Shown here one piece after another: positions 25,771-35,318 of a stretch of DNA of 64,000 bases. The DNA comes from Fibrobacterota bacterium (GTDB taxonomy: Bacteria > Fibrobacterota > Chitinivibrionia > Chitinivibrionales > Chitinispirillaceae). Within the stretch, counting starts at the first letter, position 1, and the number at the start of each line of letters is the position of its first letter. The position numbers and the translations under genes were made by a program. The notes under the pieces are model-generated. The model made no database searches and was not told where the DNA came from. It was given only the letters and a program-made list of their open reading frames with translations. The DNA lies in contig JAEYNR010000079.1 in the NCBI GenBank assembly GCA_023412475.1, positions 124,001 to 188,000 on the forward strand, given 5' to 3'.

Positions 25771-28488
25771 GTGCATAAAAAACATCATGTAATCTTTGTA
25801 ATTCCTTTGATTTTAATGGCTTCTGTGCAGGCTTCAGAGTCTTTTTCCTGGAGCACTGTAGTGATTGGCGGTGGTGGTTTTGTCTCTTCTATTGTAGCCT
25901 CACCTCTGGAGCAGAATCTCTTTTATGCCCGAACTGATGTGGGTGGTGCTTATCGTTGGGATCACATGTCCAAAAAATGGATCTCCATGATGGATTGGGT
26001 GGATGCATCTGAAAGGGGACTGCTGGGCATCGAAGCAATTGCTACAGACCCCAAATCTGCAAACAAGGTGTATATGGTAGCCGGAACCACTTACTGGAAT
26101 GAAGGTCGAAGTGCGTTTCTTCGCTCCAAAGACCAGGGTAAGACATGGTCGGTAATTTATACCTGGGATACTTCAGGAGTAAAAGCAACACCCGTCAAAA
26201 AATTCTTCGCTCACGGTAATGGCATGGGACGCGGTAATGGAGAAGCACTGGCAATCGACCCCAATAACCCTGACATCATGTTTTATGGATCAAAAAGTAA
26301 TGGGCTGTTTAAGTCAAGCGACAATGGCACAACCTGGCATCATGTAGATGGTTTTACAAAAGCAGCCGGATACGACACCACATGGAACGGTTCAGGGTTT
26401 TCATTCGTAACTTTTTCTTCTGGCAGTTCCGATACATTGTATGCAGGTTTTCTTCGTTCAAAGAACAATGTTTTTCGTTCAACAGACGGAGGAAGCGGTT
26501 GGTCTGTTATTGCTGACAGGCCTTCTCCAAAGACTAAAGGAGGATATGCTCCGCCTCTCATGCCTCAACGAATTGCGATCACTGCTGAGGGATCTTTTCT
26601 GTATATTACTTTTGGTGATGGGGCCGGACCTCATACCATGGCCTGGGATGAGGGTTGGGGACCGATTAATGACTGGTTCAATAGAGGTGCTATTTTCAAA
26701 TACGAAACTGCGACTGGAAAATGGTTCGATGTCTCACCTGATAATTTTATCGATCCAGGTGATGACAATTACGATGCAGATTCTACCTATGTGGCTTGTT
26801 TCAGTGGTATATCAATCAACCCATCGAATCCTCTTCAACTGGTTGCCTCCACAATTGGTTATCGCGCTCCACAATTCTGGTATAACTCCTCATCAGGAAA
26901 ATGGAAAGATGTATGGGGAAGCAATATCTATTACAGTAATGATGGAGGTGAACAGTGGGTGCCCTCATTCCAGTATTACTGGATGGATGGCGGTGTTTAC
27001 CCCAGCGCAGAGCAAATGAGTGAAAACGGAATCGGGTGGGTGTATGGAAGGTCAATTCACTGGTCCGGCTGTGTTCTCATGGACCCGTTCGATCCAAAGC
27101 ATGTATTAGTAACTTCAGGAAATGGTATATTTGCAACCGATGATATAACTGAATATGATATAGACTCGACTCAATCCCCTGCTCTTAAACAAAGCACTGT
27201 CTGGAAAGTACTGTCCCATGGTATCGAAGAAGTGGTTCCTCTTGAGGTGGTAAGCATACCTGGTGGCCCCTTGATTTCGGTGATTGGTGATTACGATGGA
27301 TTTCGTCATGATGATGTCACCAGATATCCGAAAAATCAACATGAAGCTGATGTCAATGGATCGATTGTAAATCTTGGTACCACCCGTGCTTTGGCATTCG
27401 CCTATAAGTCCGGCACACTTGTTAAAGCAACAGATGCCCGCAGTGTAAATCCAACAGGACACACAGATGTACCGGTTTCACCTGTTCAGTTTAGTTCAGA
27501 CAGCGGCAGAACCTGGACTGTTGCTACCTATGAAGACGTTCCTTCTCAATATTCCAGAGGTGAATGCGTGGCCATTTCCACCGATGGATCAGTAGCTCTC
27601 TGGGTTCCTTCACAAAAACTTATCAATGGCGCTGAGGTAGCCGGTGATTATCCGGTTCAACGCTACGCAAACAGCGCATGGACAGAGGTTGAGGGTATTG
27701 ATGGTGCTTACGTAGTGGGGGATCCTGAAGATGAAGATGTATTCTATGCTTTCCTTAAAAGGGAAGGTGTTTTTTACAAGAGTACAGATAAGGGGATCAC
27801 ATTCACCGAAGCTGGTACTGCGGGGATCAGCGATTTTCGAAAATTCCGGCTGCCCCCGGGAAAAAGCGGTGACCTCTGGGTTCCGCTTGGAAAAAACGGA
27901 CTGGCTCGTTCAAAGGATGGAGCAGCTTCCTTTGCCTCCATTAAAGGAGTATCCTACTGTGAGGCGATAGGTTTTGGCAAGGCATCACAGGGAAAATCTT
28001 TTCCGGCTGTTTATATTTTTGGCACCGTTGACGGAAAGACCGGAGTGTTTCAGTCAATTGATGAAGGTGCAAACTGGATGCGTATCAATGATGATGCTCA
28101 TGAATATGGAGGACTAGCCAATGGAGAATTTGTAGTTGGAGACATGAACTCCTTCGGTGTTGTTTATATGAGCACTGCCGGCCGTGGAATTGCCTGCCGT
28201 CTGCCATCATCAATGGTTGGAAATAGAAAATCACCCGGCATCGTTCACAAAAATGATTTAACTCATTTCCAACTGAAAAACGGGTTTCTTCACCTGTTTT
28301 CATCTGGAAAGCAAGTCCAGACAGTTTCAATCTTTTCTCTTTCCGGACAGAGGTTGTTTTATAAGGCTTATACAGGGCCTGCCAAGATTAATTTAAACAG
28401 GCTACTTCCATCAAGGATGGTTGGTGTATTAGTGGTTGCGAATGAAAGAGGCAATAAACGCAACATGATAATTAATAGAGTACATTAA
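25771..28488 (+). CDS. GH74-family xyloglucanase with C-terminal sorting-type domain
   Basis: 905 residues, GTG start after AAGGAAG. The signal peptide is about 1-22. The GH74 seven-bladed propeller pair begins 'VVIGGGGFVSSIVASP' and 'FYARTDVGGAYRWD' (Asp56 a likely catalytic residue), with repeated 'RSTDGG', 'SKDQGKTW' and 'SSDNGTTW' Asp-box motifs. Asp438 in 'LMDPFDPKHVLVTSGNG' is the likely second catalytic acid. It cleaves the beta-1,4-glucan backbone of xyloglucan outside the cell. The last 75 residues ('VSIFSLSGQRLFYKAY' ... 'MIINRVH') resemble the C-terminal domain used by type IX secretion in the FCB group. A pectate lyase follows 70 bases downstream. Confidence 0.92.
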   Translation: MHKKHHVIFVIPLILMASVQASESFSWSTVVIGGGGFVSSIVASPLEQNLFYARTDVGGAYRWDHMSKKWISMMDWVDASERGLLGIEAIATDPKSANKVYMVAGTTYWNEGRSAFLRSKDQGKTWSVIYTWDTSGVKATPVKKFFAHGNGMGRGNGEALAIDPNNPDIMFYGSKSNGLFKSSDNGTTWHHVDGFTKAAGYDTTWNGSGFSFVTFSSGSSDTLYAGFLRSKNNVFRSTDGGSGWSVIADRPSPKTKGGYAPPLMPQRIAITAEGSFLYITFGDGAGPHTMAWDEGWGPINDWFNRGAIFKYETATGKWFDVSPDNFIDPGDDNYDADSTYVACFSGISINPSNPLQLVASTIGYRAPQFWYNSSSGKWKDVWGSNIYYSNDGGEQWVPSFQYYWMDGGVYPSAEQMSENGIGWVYGRSIHWSGCVLMDPFDPKHVLVTSGNGIFATDDITEYDIDSTQSPALKQSTVWKVLSHGIEEVVPLEVVSIPGGPLISVIGDYDGFRHDDVTRYPKNQHEADVNGSIVNLGTTRALAFAYKSGTLVKATDARSVNPTGHTDVPVSPVQFSSDSGRTWTVATYEDVPSQYSRGECVAISTDGSVALWVPSQKLINGAEVAGDYPVQRYANSAWTEVEGIDGAYVVGDPEDEDVFYAFLKREGVFYKSTDKGITFTEAGTAGISDFRKFRLPPGKSGDLWVPLGKNGLARSKDGAASFASIKGVSYCEAIGFGKASQGKSFPAVYIFGTVDGKTGVFQSIDEGANWMRINDDAHEYGGLANGEFVVGDMNSFGVVYMSTAGRGIACRLPSSMVGNRKSPGIVHKNDLTHFQLKNGFLHLFSSGKQVQTVSIFSLSGQRLFYKAYTGPAKINLNRLLPSRMVGVLVVANERGNKRNMIINRVH

Positions 28489-28558
28489 ATGACTAATAGG
28501 TGTCAATTTATCAAGTTGTGCATAAACGTTCACAATTCTTTATTAAACAGGAAGATAT

Positions 28559-29791
28559 ATGAATAATGCGCTAAAAGCATCAGTAGGTGTTTTAGTTTTT
28601 GTATCACACGTATTAAGCTTCTCGATTACAGATCAGCCTGAGGGGTGGGCTTCCCAGGCAGGTGGTACAAGTGGTGGTGCAGAAGGAACAGTAGTAACAG
28701 TCAGCACCATGTCACAGCTTCAGACAGAGGCAAAATCTTCCGGTAAAAAAGTGATACTGATTGAGAAAGGTATTTATACTGGAAGTTTGACTGTTTCGTC
28801 CGACAAGACTCTGATAGGAAAAGAACCTGGAGTGCTCATAAGGGGCAGTGTCATTATATCTAATGTCAGCAATGTCATTCTCAGGAACTTTGCCGTTCAG
28901 GGAGACAGATGCAATTCCTATGATGAGTGTAAAGAGGGACCGGATGCAGTTGGGATTCTCAAGAATGCACATCATGTGTGGCTTGACCATCTCGATATTT
29001 CAGACGGACAGGATGGTAACTGCGATATAACCAAAGGGGCTGATTTTGTGACAGTAACCTGGTGCAAATTCTGGTACAGTTACGACAAAGCACATCGTTT
29101 TTCAAATCTTATCAGCAGTGCAGATAATGTTGAAGGTGACAAGGGTAAACTTAACACCACCTATGCGTACTGCTGGTGGGCAGATCGGGTCGATCAGCGC
29201 CAGCCACGAGGCCGTTCAGGCAAAGTACATGTAGTCAATAATCTGTATACTTCCAATAATGCTTCTTATGCCTGTGGCCCTGGAGTTGATATGCAAATGC
29301 TTATCGAAAACAATCTGTTTAACAACGGTGGCAAGGCAATTGAAGTTTTTGACGGGAATCCAAAGCCCGCCTTTAAATCGGTTGGGAATTTGGGAACAGC
29401 TCAAAATATTAATATGAATCAGGGAACGGTTTTTACCCCACCCTACTCGCTTTCTCTGAAAATGCAAGCTTCTGAAGTAGAATCTAAAGTAAAAGCAGAA
29501 GCAGGGAACACGTTGACTCTGGCAGCTACTTCTACTTATAAGAAAACAGACAATTACACCCTTGGGTGCCGTCCTTATATCTCTTCATTCAGGTCTGGAT
29601 GGCTCTTATGTAACCCAACTTCTTTAGATCTCAGTTTTAAGTTAATTACACTAAATGGGAAAACAGTGCTTCCAAGTACCAGACTTGAAGCAGGAGAAAG
29701 GCTCCAATTACCATCAGTTAGTTCGCCGATATTAGTCCTTTTTAAGAGATCTTACAGCACAAAGGTTATTTACGTTCCAGGGAAGATGTAA
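28559..29791 (+). CDS. PL1-family pectate lyase with C-terminal tail
   Basis: 410 residues. The signal peptide is about 1-20. The parallel beta-helix begins 'EGWASQAGGTSGGAEGTVVTVST' and carries the PL1 motifs 'VWLDHLDISDGQDGNCDITKG' (calcium-site aspartates), 'VTVTWCKFWYSYDKAH', and 'RVDQRQPRGRSGKVHVVNN' with the catalytic Arg near 216. It cleaves polygalacturonate by calcium-dependent beta-elimination outside the cell. The final 80 residues after the helix ('SFRSGWLLCNPTSLDLSFKL' ... 'KVIYVPGKM') look like a secretion-sorting beta-sandwich. Paired with GH74, it points to plant cell wall pectin and hemicellulose use. Confidence 0.92.
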   Translation: MNNALKASVGVLVFVSHVLSFSITDQPEGWASQAGGTSGGAEGTVVTVSTMSQLQTEAKSSGKKVILIEKGIYTGSLTVSSDKTLIGKEPGVLIRGSVIISNVSNVILRNFAVQGDRCNSYDECKEGPDAVGILKNAHHVWLDHLDISDGQDGNCDITKGADFVTVTWCKFWYSYDKAHRFSNLISSADNVEGDKGKLNTTYAYCWWADRVDQRQPRGRSGKVHVVNNLYTSNNASYACGPGVDMQMLIENNLFNNGGKAIEVFDGNPKPAFKSVGNLGTAQNINMNQGTVFTPPYSLSLKMQASEVESKVKAEAGNTLTLAATSTYKKTDNYTLGCRPYISSFRSGWLLCNPTSLDLSFKLITLNGKTVLPSTRLEAGERLQLPSVSSPILVLFKRSYSTKVIYVPGKM

Positions 29792-29893
29792 GAGCTTAAA
29801 CGTTCTTATGAATGTAGCGAACTTTGGATCGATGAAGAGCTCCGGCTTTTGATTCAAAAGTGTAACTCTTAATTTTGTGCATTTTTTTTGAAG

Positions 29894-30220
29894 TTATTCT
29901 TTCTCTATATGGTCGCGCAATTGCCCAATCTGCTCGACTGATAACCCTGTATAAAGGGTTATTTTAGAATCATCTTCACTATTTTTGATCATGTTAATTG
30001 CAGTTTTCTGTACGCCGACATCGATACCCTGCTCGATGCCTTGCTTGATACCCTCTTCTTTTCCTTTTTCAATCCCTTTCTCCAGGATCTCTTTTTCCCA
30101 CATTTTAGCCTTAGTTTCAAGCATGCTCTTAATCTCCACCACATCTTCAATACCTGTAACAAGGTGAGTTTTAACAAACCATTTTAGGAAATTTAAACTG
30201 ATTTTATCTATGGTACAATA
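29894..30220 (-). pseudogene. C-terminal remnant of an Rpn/PD-(D/E)XK transposase-like nuclease
   Basis: The open frame has no proper start. A GTG at 30142 would give 82 residues, but homology-like sequence ('KISLNFLKWFVKTH', 'GIEDVVEIKSMLE') continues upstream to the in-frame stop at 30221-30223. The remainder has the typical charged repeat 'KGIEKGKEEGIKQGIEQGID' and the final 'LSVEQIGQLRD' of Rpn-family recombination-promoting nucleases. The catalytic N-terminal half is absent, so it is a truncated, inactive relic. Confidence 0.7.
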
Positions 30221-30266
30221 TTAGCTTTTTAGTTACCATAAGAATTCAATTTTTCAAAGGAATAAT

Positions 30267-30554
30267 ATGCATCTAATTGGGGCAATAATTATCGGTTTTT
30301 TTGCAGGAGTAATCGCTAAGCTTCTGATGCCCGGAAAAGATCCAGGTGGATTTATTATAACTACATTACTGGGCATGGGAGGAGCACTGTTAGCTACTTT
30401 TCTGGGACGTTCTTTTGGTTGGTATGGCCCGAACGAAAATGCAGGTTTTCTAGCCAGCATTGTAGGAGCTATACTAATATTGTTTTTGTACCGGGTCATT
30501 GCCAGACCAGGTGGTGGGGGAAGAAAAACACCTCGTCCTACCTATTCTCGATAA
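30267..30554 (+). CDS. GlsB/YeaQ/YmgE-family small membrane protein
   Basis: 95 residues. Three hydrophobic segments (about 2-19, 28-48 and 60-78) and the motif 'GFFAGVIAKLLMPGKDPGGF' followed by 'TTLLGMGGALLATFLGR' are characteristic of transglycosylase-associated/GlsB stress proteins of the inner membrane, with undefined function. AAAGGA lies 6-11 bases before the ATG, and a TACAAT -10-like box lies at 30214-30219. The C-terminal Gly/Arg tail is longer than usual. It is convergent with the activase pair. Confidence 0.9.
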   Translation: MHLIGAIIIGFFAGVIAKLLMPGKDPGGFIITTLLGMGGALLATFLGRSFGWYGPNENAGFLASIVGAILILFLYRVIARPGGGGRKTPRPTYSR

Positions 30555-30558
30555 TTAT

Positions 30559-31965
30559 TCATTTCTTAATGGATGCATCCTGAACCAGTTTTTGTTTTGC
30601 CTTAAAAAGGAGCATGGATACCCGGCTGAGAATATTGACTTCATTATCACCACTGGTCTCTATAGACAGAAAATTCAGTTGTGGATGCATCGACATTATC
30701 TTTGCCTGTACCCCATCGGATACTCCTGATGAAGGCATGCACCCAAAAGGTTTCGACGAAATAAATCCATCGATGCTATCTGCATAATAAAGTGCCTCAG
30801 CTACCTCCAGATTTCCTTCTCCACCGAATATTTCCGGGTGATAATATGGTTTGCCCAACCTAGCAAGCCGGTCCAGATCCAGTATTTCTGCCTTTCCGCC
30901 AAACGCCTCAGGATTGAATGCCTTGTAAAACCAATTGTAAACGAAATTAACTACTGAAGTACTGACATTTTGTTTTCGCAATGATTTTCGGTAAAACCGA
31001 ACCTCTTCACGGTCTTTTGCATATTTTATACCTCTGAGCGCCTCACGTGTCCTGCGCCAGTTATCATAGAGTACCCTCTGAGTAAACATTCCGGGATAAA
31101 CCTCACACCCCTCATCCATAATAAAGCGACGCAGGTTGTAGTTGCCTTCGTTATGGGCCAGATTGGCAAAAAATTCACCTGTAACATAAATTTTAGGAAG
31201 TTTCAAATTGCGCTTGGGAACTTCAGAAAACATTCTGGATATTTTTTTTAGTGTTCTTGGAATAGTAATGAAATAAAGCGGGCTTTTGAAGGCCATAAGA
31301 AGCATCTGTTCTGCTTTAGTCAAAAGAGTGATGACCAGTTCCTTGTCTTTGGCATATGGACGCAGTGCACATTCTGCCACATGGATAAAATCTGCCAGAA
31401 TTATGGCAATTAGAATCTCTATTTTGAAAAAGAGATTGAAATTAAACGCACTTCCTCTGGGCATTGGATCTTGAATAATGTCAGAAGAAAAGATAAGAAT
31501 TCTGAAATCCTTAAAACCTGCATCATTGACTACTTTGAGATACTCCTGGGGATACATCCCGTAACGGCAGGGACCACATTGGCCCCCTCCGCCAAGAAAT
31601 ACGTATTTTTTAGAAATATCTTCTTTAGAGAGCCCGGTTTCTTTCTGTATTTGAAACAGTTCCTTTATTATACTACCAGAAGTAAAATAGAGTGGATTAC
31701 ATTGCATACGGTTTCCGTATTCTTTACCCCAGCGGACATCCTCGGAAACATGATCACCTAAATCCTTGTAAATGTATCCTCGGCGATGAAAATATGCCTG
31801 AAGGAAATATGATTTCCTTCTCTCCACAAAGTTAAACAGTACCGTCACCTTTTTCTTGTCTTTTTTATACCAGGGCGGATTAGCGTACCCATTCCACTGC
31901 TGATCTTTAGTAAATTTAGGCAGCTTTACTCTAAGCTCCTGATCAATAATTTCATTTATACTCAT
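30559..31965 (-). CDS. CoA-dehydratase-like subunit (HgdB/DUF2229-associated)
   Basis: 468 residues. It forms the second gene of the activase pair and overlaps the first by 4 bases. Cysteine motifs ('GGGGQCGPCRYGMYPQEY', 'GFISSKPFGCMPSSGVSDGVQAKI') match the 2-hydroxyacyl-CoA dehydratase-like family members that occur beside long BadF/BcrA-type proteins. The likely role is a Fe-S electron acceptor or structural partner in an ATP-driven electron transfer system. The substrate is unknown, since no CoA transferase or mutase gene is nearby. Confidence 0.8.
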   Translation of the reverse strand: MSINEIIDQELRVKLPKFTKDQQWNGYANPPWYKKDKKKVTVLFNFVERRKSYFLQAYFHRRGYIYKDLGDHVSEDVRWGKEYGNRMQCNPLYFTSGSIIKELFQIQKETGLSKEDISKKYVFLGGGGQCGPCRYGMYPQEYLKVVNDAGFKDFRILIFSSDIIQDPMPRGSAFNFNLFFKIEILIAIILADFIHVAECALRPYAKDKELVITLLTKAEQMLLMAFKSPLYFITIPRTLKKISRMFSEVPKRNLKLPKIYVTGEFFANLAHNEGNYNLRRFIMDEGCEVYPGMFTQRVLYDNWRRTREALRGIKYAKDREEVRFYRKSLRKQNVSTSVVNFVYNWFYKAFNPEAFGGKAEILDLDRLARLGKPYYHPEIFGGEGNLEVAEALYYADSIDGFISSKPFGCMPSSGVSDGVQAKIMSMHPQLNFLSIETSGDNEVNILSRVSMLLFKAKQKLVQDASIKK

Positions 31966-34900
31966 AATAGTTCCCTGGCACGATTTCGAAGTCTCTGCTC
32001 TTCGAGGCGTAAAAAATAATCGATAGTCTGAATGCGGATGTTGAATGTGGCTCTGGGTTTATTCTGATCAATATCATGAAACAGAAAGTGGGGAGTGTCG
32101 GAAATATCCAGAATATTACTTATGTAAGAATAAGTAGGCGCATCGTGTCCGCATTTAAAACTGCTGAGGTCTACCACTGCAAGGTTTGGATGACGAGCAG
32201 CAATTTTGGCCGCCCAGATCTTAAGGTTTGTATTGCGGTTAAAATTACGGGTCCACACATCCTTTATGCAAAAGTATTCATCAATCTCATCCTGAGAAAA
32301 AAGTGATGACAAAAACTGCCGCTCCATTGGAAGTGATTCTATACACAGTACAGGAAAACCCCTCAGTTGAAACTCATCGGGAATCCCATGGCTAAGTCCG
32401 GGATCGTGATGATAGGGATGACCCAATACCAGAATTCCTATTTTGTCATTATCCACCAGCCAGTTAAGAGTTTTTATGCCTTGTTGCTGCATATCGCCAA
32501 GATACTGCTTCATAGCCTCGTACCCCTGTATGACTGCCCAGGTGTTTTCGTTTTCGGTAATGTTAAGAATGTCTTTGAAATAATCGTAGAGATATCCGGT
32601 TGCTTCCCGGGGCCGGTCCATCCTAACGAATGGTTTCAGGTAATGCACGTTATTTTGAGCATACATATCCCGATCTTTAGTGAATACAGCATCCACCACT
32701 TCGGGTGTTCCCATCTGGATAACGCAGGCATTGTTTCCCAGAGTGTTTTCCACGATTGATTGTAAATGGGTGAGGACCGGAAAACAGATATGAGTCAGAT
32801 TCTTTTTCAGCAGGTTGTAAATGTGAGCAGGAGCCACTTTCGCAGGAAAACAGGGATCTATTGCTCCCCACTTATTTCCGTCATTCCAGAGTTGATCTGA
32901 AGTATAATCGCTGTATAGTACTTCTTTTACTCCGAGAGCCCTAAAATAAGTGCTGAAAAAAGGAGCATACATATAAAGATTCAATAATCTTGGAATACCG
33001 ATAACCATCTCAGACCTCTTCAACATGGCATCTTCTGAAGATCTCCTGAAGGATCTGATACTCTTAACCGTTTTCCTACCGTTGTTAGATTGCAGATAAG
33101 GTGGAAGTGATACTTCGGTGTTGCAAGGGGGTAGCTTATGGAAATCAAAGTTGCTGAAAACAAATCTTCCGGAATAATCAACAAGATTGGCATAGCGCTC
33201 CCTTAATGCTATTTTAGCGGCTTCCTGAGAACGCATCTTATTAATATCATCCGCCATCCCTTTATCGCATCCGTAACCGGAGATGTAACGGACCATTCTT
33301 TCAGAAGAAATTTGAATGTCAATAAAGGTACGCGGACAACGGTTTGCACAGAATCTGCAGCGTGTTTTCTCATTATTGTATGATTGGAAAACCAGATTTG
33401 CTGCATTTTCTACACCGACAAAGCTGCTTTTTTGACCATGTTGACGATCGCGGACCTCAAGTGCCGCACCTATTGCACCGCTTATATCAGCATATTTGTG
33501 TACGTAAATCTGAGCATCGGGAATGCGGCTTAGAATAAAATCAACCTGAGCTTTTACTGCTGCCAGGTTTTTCTGAGTTCCACCCTGAAGCACAATCCTT
33601 TTGCCGAAACGGGTGAAATTGGTTTCCTGAACCACATAATTCCAGATGTTAAGGGGAAGAACCAGAGCCAGTCCCGCCATAATCTCTTCTTTACTAAATC
33701 CAAGCTGCTGGAAATGTACCTTATCCTGCTCCATAAATACCGCGCAGCCATAGTTGAATGCAGGTGCCTTTTTTGCACTGAAAGCCTTATCAGCATATTG
33801 TTCGATAGGTATACCGAACTGCTCTGCCATACTCTGAAGAAAATATCCGTTTCCGGCACTGCACTGAGTGTTAAGCTTAAAATCAATTACTCTTCCATTT
33901 TTCAAAAACAGGACTTTTATGTCCTGTCCACCTACATCGCAAATAATATCGACATCACCATAGAATTTAACCGAAGACCTCATATGGGCTACTGTTTCAA
34001 CAACCGTCAGGTCTAAAGAAAAAGCTTCCGAAAGAATTGAGGAGGCATAACCGGTGCCACATGAACCGCAAACCTCAAGCCTGATATCATTCTTCTTTAC
34101 CCAAGATCCGATTCTGGAGAACATCTCTTTGAGATCATCAATTGGATTACCTCTGGAAAGAATGTAATCCTTGTAAATAAGCTCTTCTGATTGATCAATT
34201 ATAACAAGCTTTGAGCTGGTGGAGCCACCATCAATACCTATATATCCTTTGACAATAGAACCCGCTGCAAAAGAAGGGGGGGAAAAGCAAGGCACAGAGT
34301 AAGTTTTTTTGAATCTCTCCAGATCTTCACCAGGCTTAACCAGGGCATCACGGACTCTCCCATTTGAGAGAAGTTGCGCAGAACGGCCCTGGGAAATGTA
34401 CAAAGCCAGCCTATCCGGTCCTGCATACCTATGTTTCGCCTCAGAGAATCCATGAGTCTGAGAAAAAAGTTGGTCAGATTCTTTTCCAAACAGAACCGCT
34501 CCGATAGCTGCAAAAAACTGAGCATCCTGCGGCACATGGATAAGCTCATCGATCTTTTTGGATGATGGGATCCAGCCATGAAGATTCCAGGTCTCAGGTA
34601 AGTGAACTCTCCAGAGATCTGTAAATGCTTCCAGATAGCTATGGGGTCCACCCAAAAGAAGCACCTTATCCCGCAGGACATTTCCCCGAACCAGCACTTC
34701 AAGATTCTGTTTAACTATGGCATTACACAGGGAAACAAATATTTCTTCACGATCTATACCGGCTTTCACCAGTCCCACAACATCCGTTTCTGCAAATACC
34801 CCACATTTTGCTGCTATATGATGAATAGTTTTCCCGGTAGCACGGATTTTAGAAGCCTGGCTAATCGGCAGGCCGATTTTGCCGAATATTTTATCAATAG

Positions 34901-35318
34901 TTGCTCCGGTTCCACCGGCGCATTTGTCATTCATGAACGTGAGAGTCGTTTTTCTACCCTGATCATCAGTTTTCCAGATAATCACCTTAGCATCCTGTCC
35001 GCCTAATTCTATAACCGAACCAGCCTGGGGATGCAGCTTCTCTACAGCATAGGTGATTGCATTCACCTCCTGGATATAATGGGCATTTATGTAAGGAGCG
35101 ATAGCTCTTCCACCACTTCCTGTGATAAAGATCTCCAATTGTGCATGAGGAAAATTTGATTGGATGAAATTGAGAAACTCTAAAACCATCTCCGGCTGAC
35201 GAGCATTATGTCTCTCATACTTTTTCCAGACTATGCTATTGTCTGTATCCAGTAAAACTGCTTTTACAGTGGTAGATCCTACATCTATTCCAATGTGCAT
35301 CACATTTTCATTGTTCAT
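31962..35318 (-). CDS. Two-domain BadF/BcrA-type ASKHA activase with DUF2229
   Basis: 1118 residues. The first ASKHA ATPase domain (1-about 290) has 'IGIDVGSTTVKAVLLD', 'VIELGGQDAKVI' and 'MNDKCAGGTGATIDKI'. The second (about 355-625) has 'GIDGGSTSSKLVII', 'CDVGGQDIKVLFL' and 'LNTQCSAGNGYFLQ'. Cys in CAGGTG and CSAGNG would hold the bridging [4Fe-4S] cluster. A Cys pair ('CRFCANRCPR', about 650) leads into DUF2229 ('GIPRLLNLYMYAPFFSTYF'). Proteins of this layout couple ATP hydrolysis to low-potential electron transfer. The enzyme it activates is not identified. It is typical of anaerobes. Confidence 0.9.
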   Translation of the reverse strand: MNNENVMHIGIDVGSTTVKAVLLDTDNSIVWKKYERHNARQPEMVLEFLNFIQSNFPHAQLEIFITGSGGRAIAPYINAHYIQEVNAITYAVEKLHPQAGSVIELGGQDAKVIIWKTDDQGRKTTLTFMNDKCAGGTGATIDKIFGKIGLPISQASKIRATGKTIHHIAAKCGVFAETDVVGLVKAGIDREEIFVSLCNAIVKQNLEVLVRGNVLRDKVLLLGGPHSYLEAFTDLWRVHLPETWNLHGWIPSSKKIDELIHVPQDAQFFAAIGAVLFGKESDQLFSQTHGFSEAKHRYAGPDRLALYISQGRSAQLLSNGRVRDALVKPGEDLERFKKTYSVPCFSPPSFAAGSIVKGYIGIDGGSTSSKLVIIDQSEELIYKDYILSRGNPIDDLKEMFSRIGSWVKKNDIRLEVCGSCGTGYASSILSEAFSLDLTVVETVAHMRSSVKFYGDVDIICDVGGQDIKVLFLKNGRVIDFKLNTQCSAGNGYFLQSMAEQFGIPIEQYADKAFSAKKAPAFNYGCAVFMEQDKVHFQQLGFSKEEIMAGLALVLPLNIWNYVVQETNFTRFGKRIVLQGGTQKNLAAVKAQVDFILSRIPDAQIYVHKYADISGAIGAALEVRDRQHGQKSSFVGVENAANLVFQSYNNEKTRCRFCANRCPRTFIDIQISSERMVRYISGYGCDKGMADDINKMRSQEAAKIALRERYANLVDYSGRFVFSNFDFHKLPPCNTEVSLPPYLQSNNGRKTVKSIRSFRRSSEDAMLKRSEMVIGIPRLLNLYMYAPFFSTYFRALGVKEVLYSDYTSDQLWNDGNKWGAIDPCFPAKVAPAHIYNLLKKNLTHICFPVLTHLQSIVENTLGNNACVIQMGTPEVVDAVFTKDRDMYAQNNVHYLKPFVRMDRPREATGYLYDYFKDILNITENENTWAVIQGYEAMKQYLGDMQQQGIKTLNWLVDNDKIGILVLGHPYHHDPGLSHGIPDEFQLRGFPVLCIESLPMERQFLSSLFSQDEIDEYFCIKDVWTRNFNRNTNLKIWAAKIAARHPNLAVVDLSSFKCGHDAPTYSYISNILDISDTPHFLFHDIDQNKPRATFNIRIQTIDYFLRLEEQRLRNRARELL

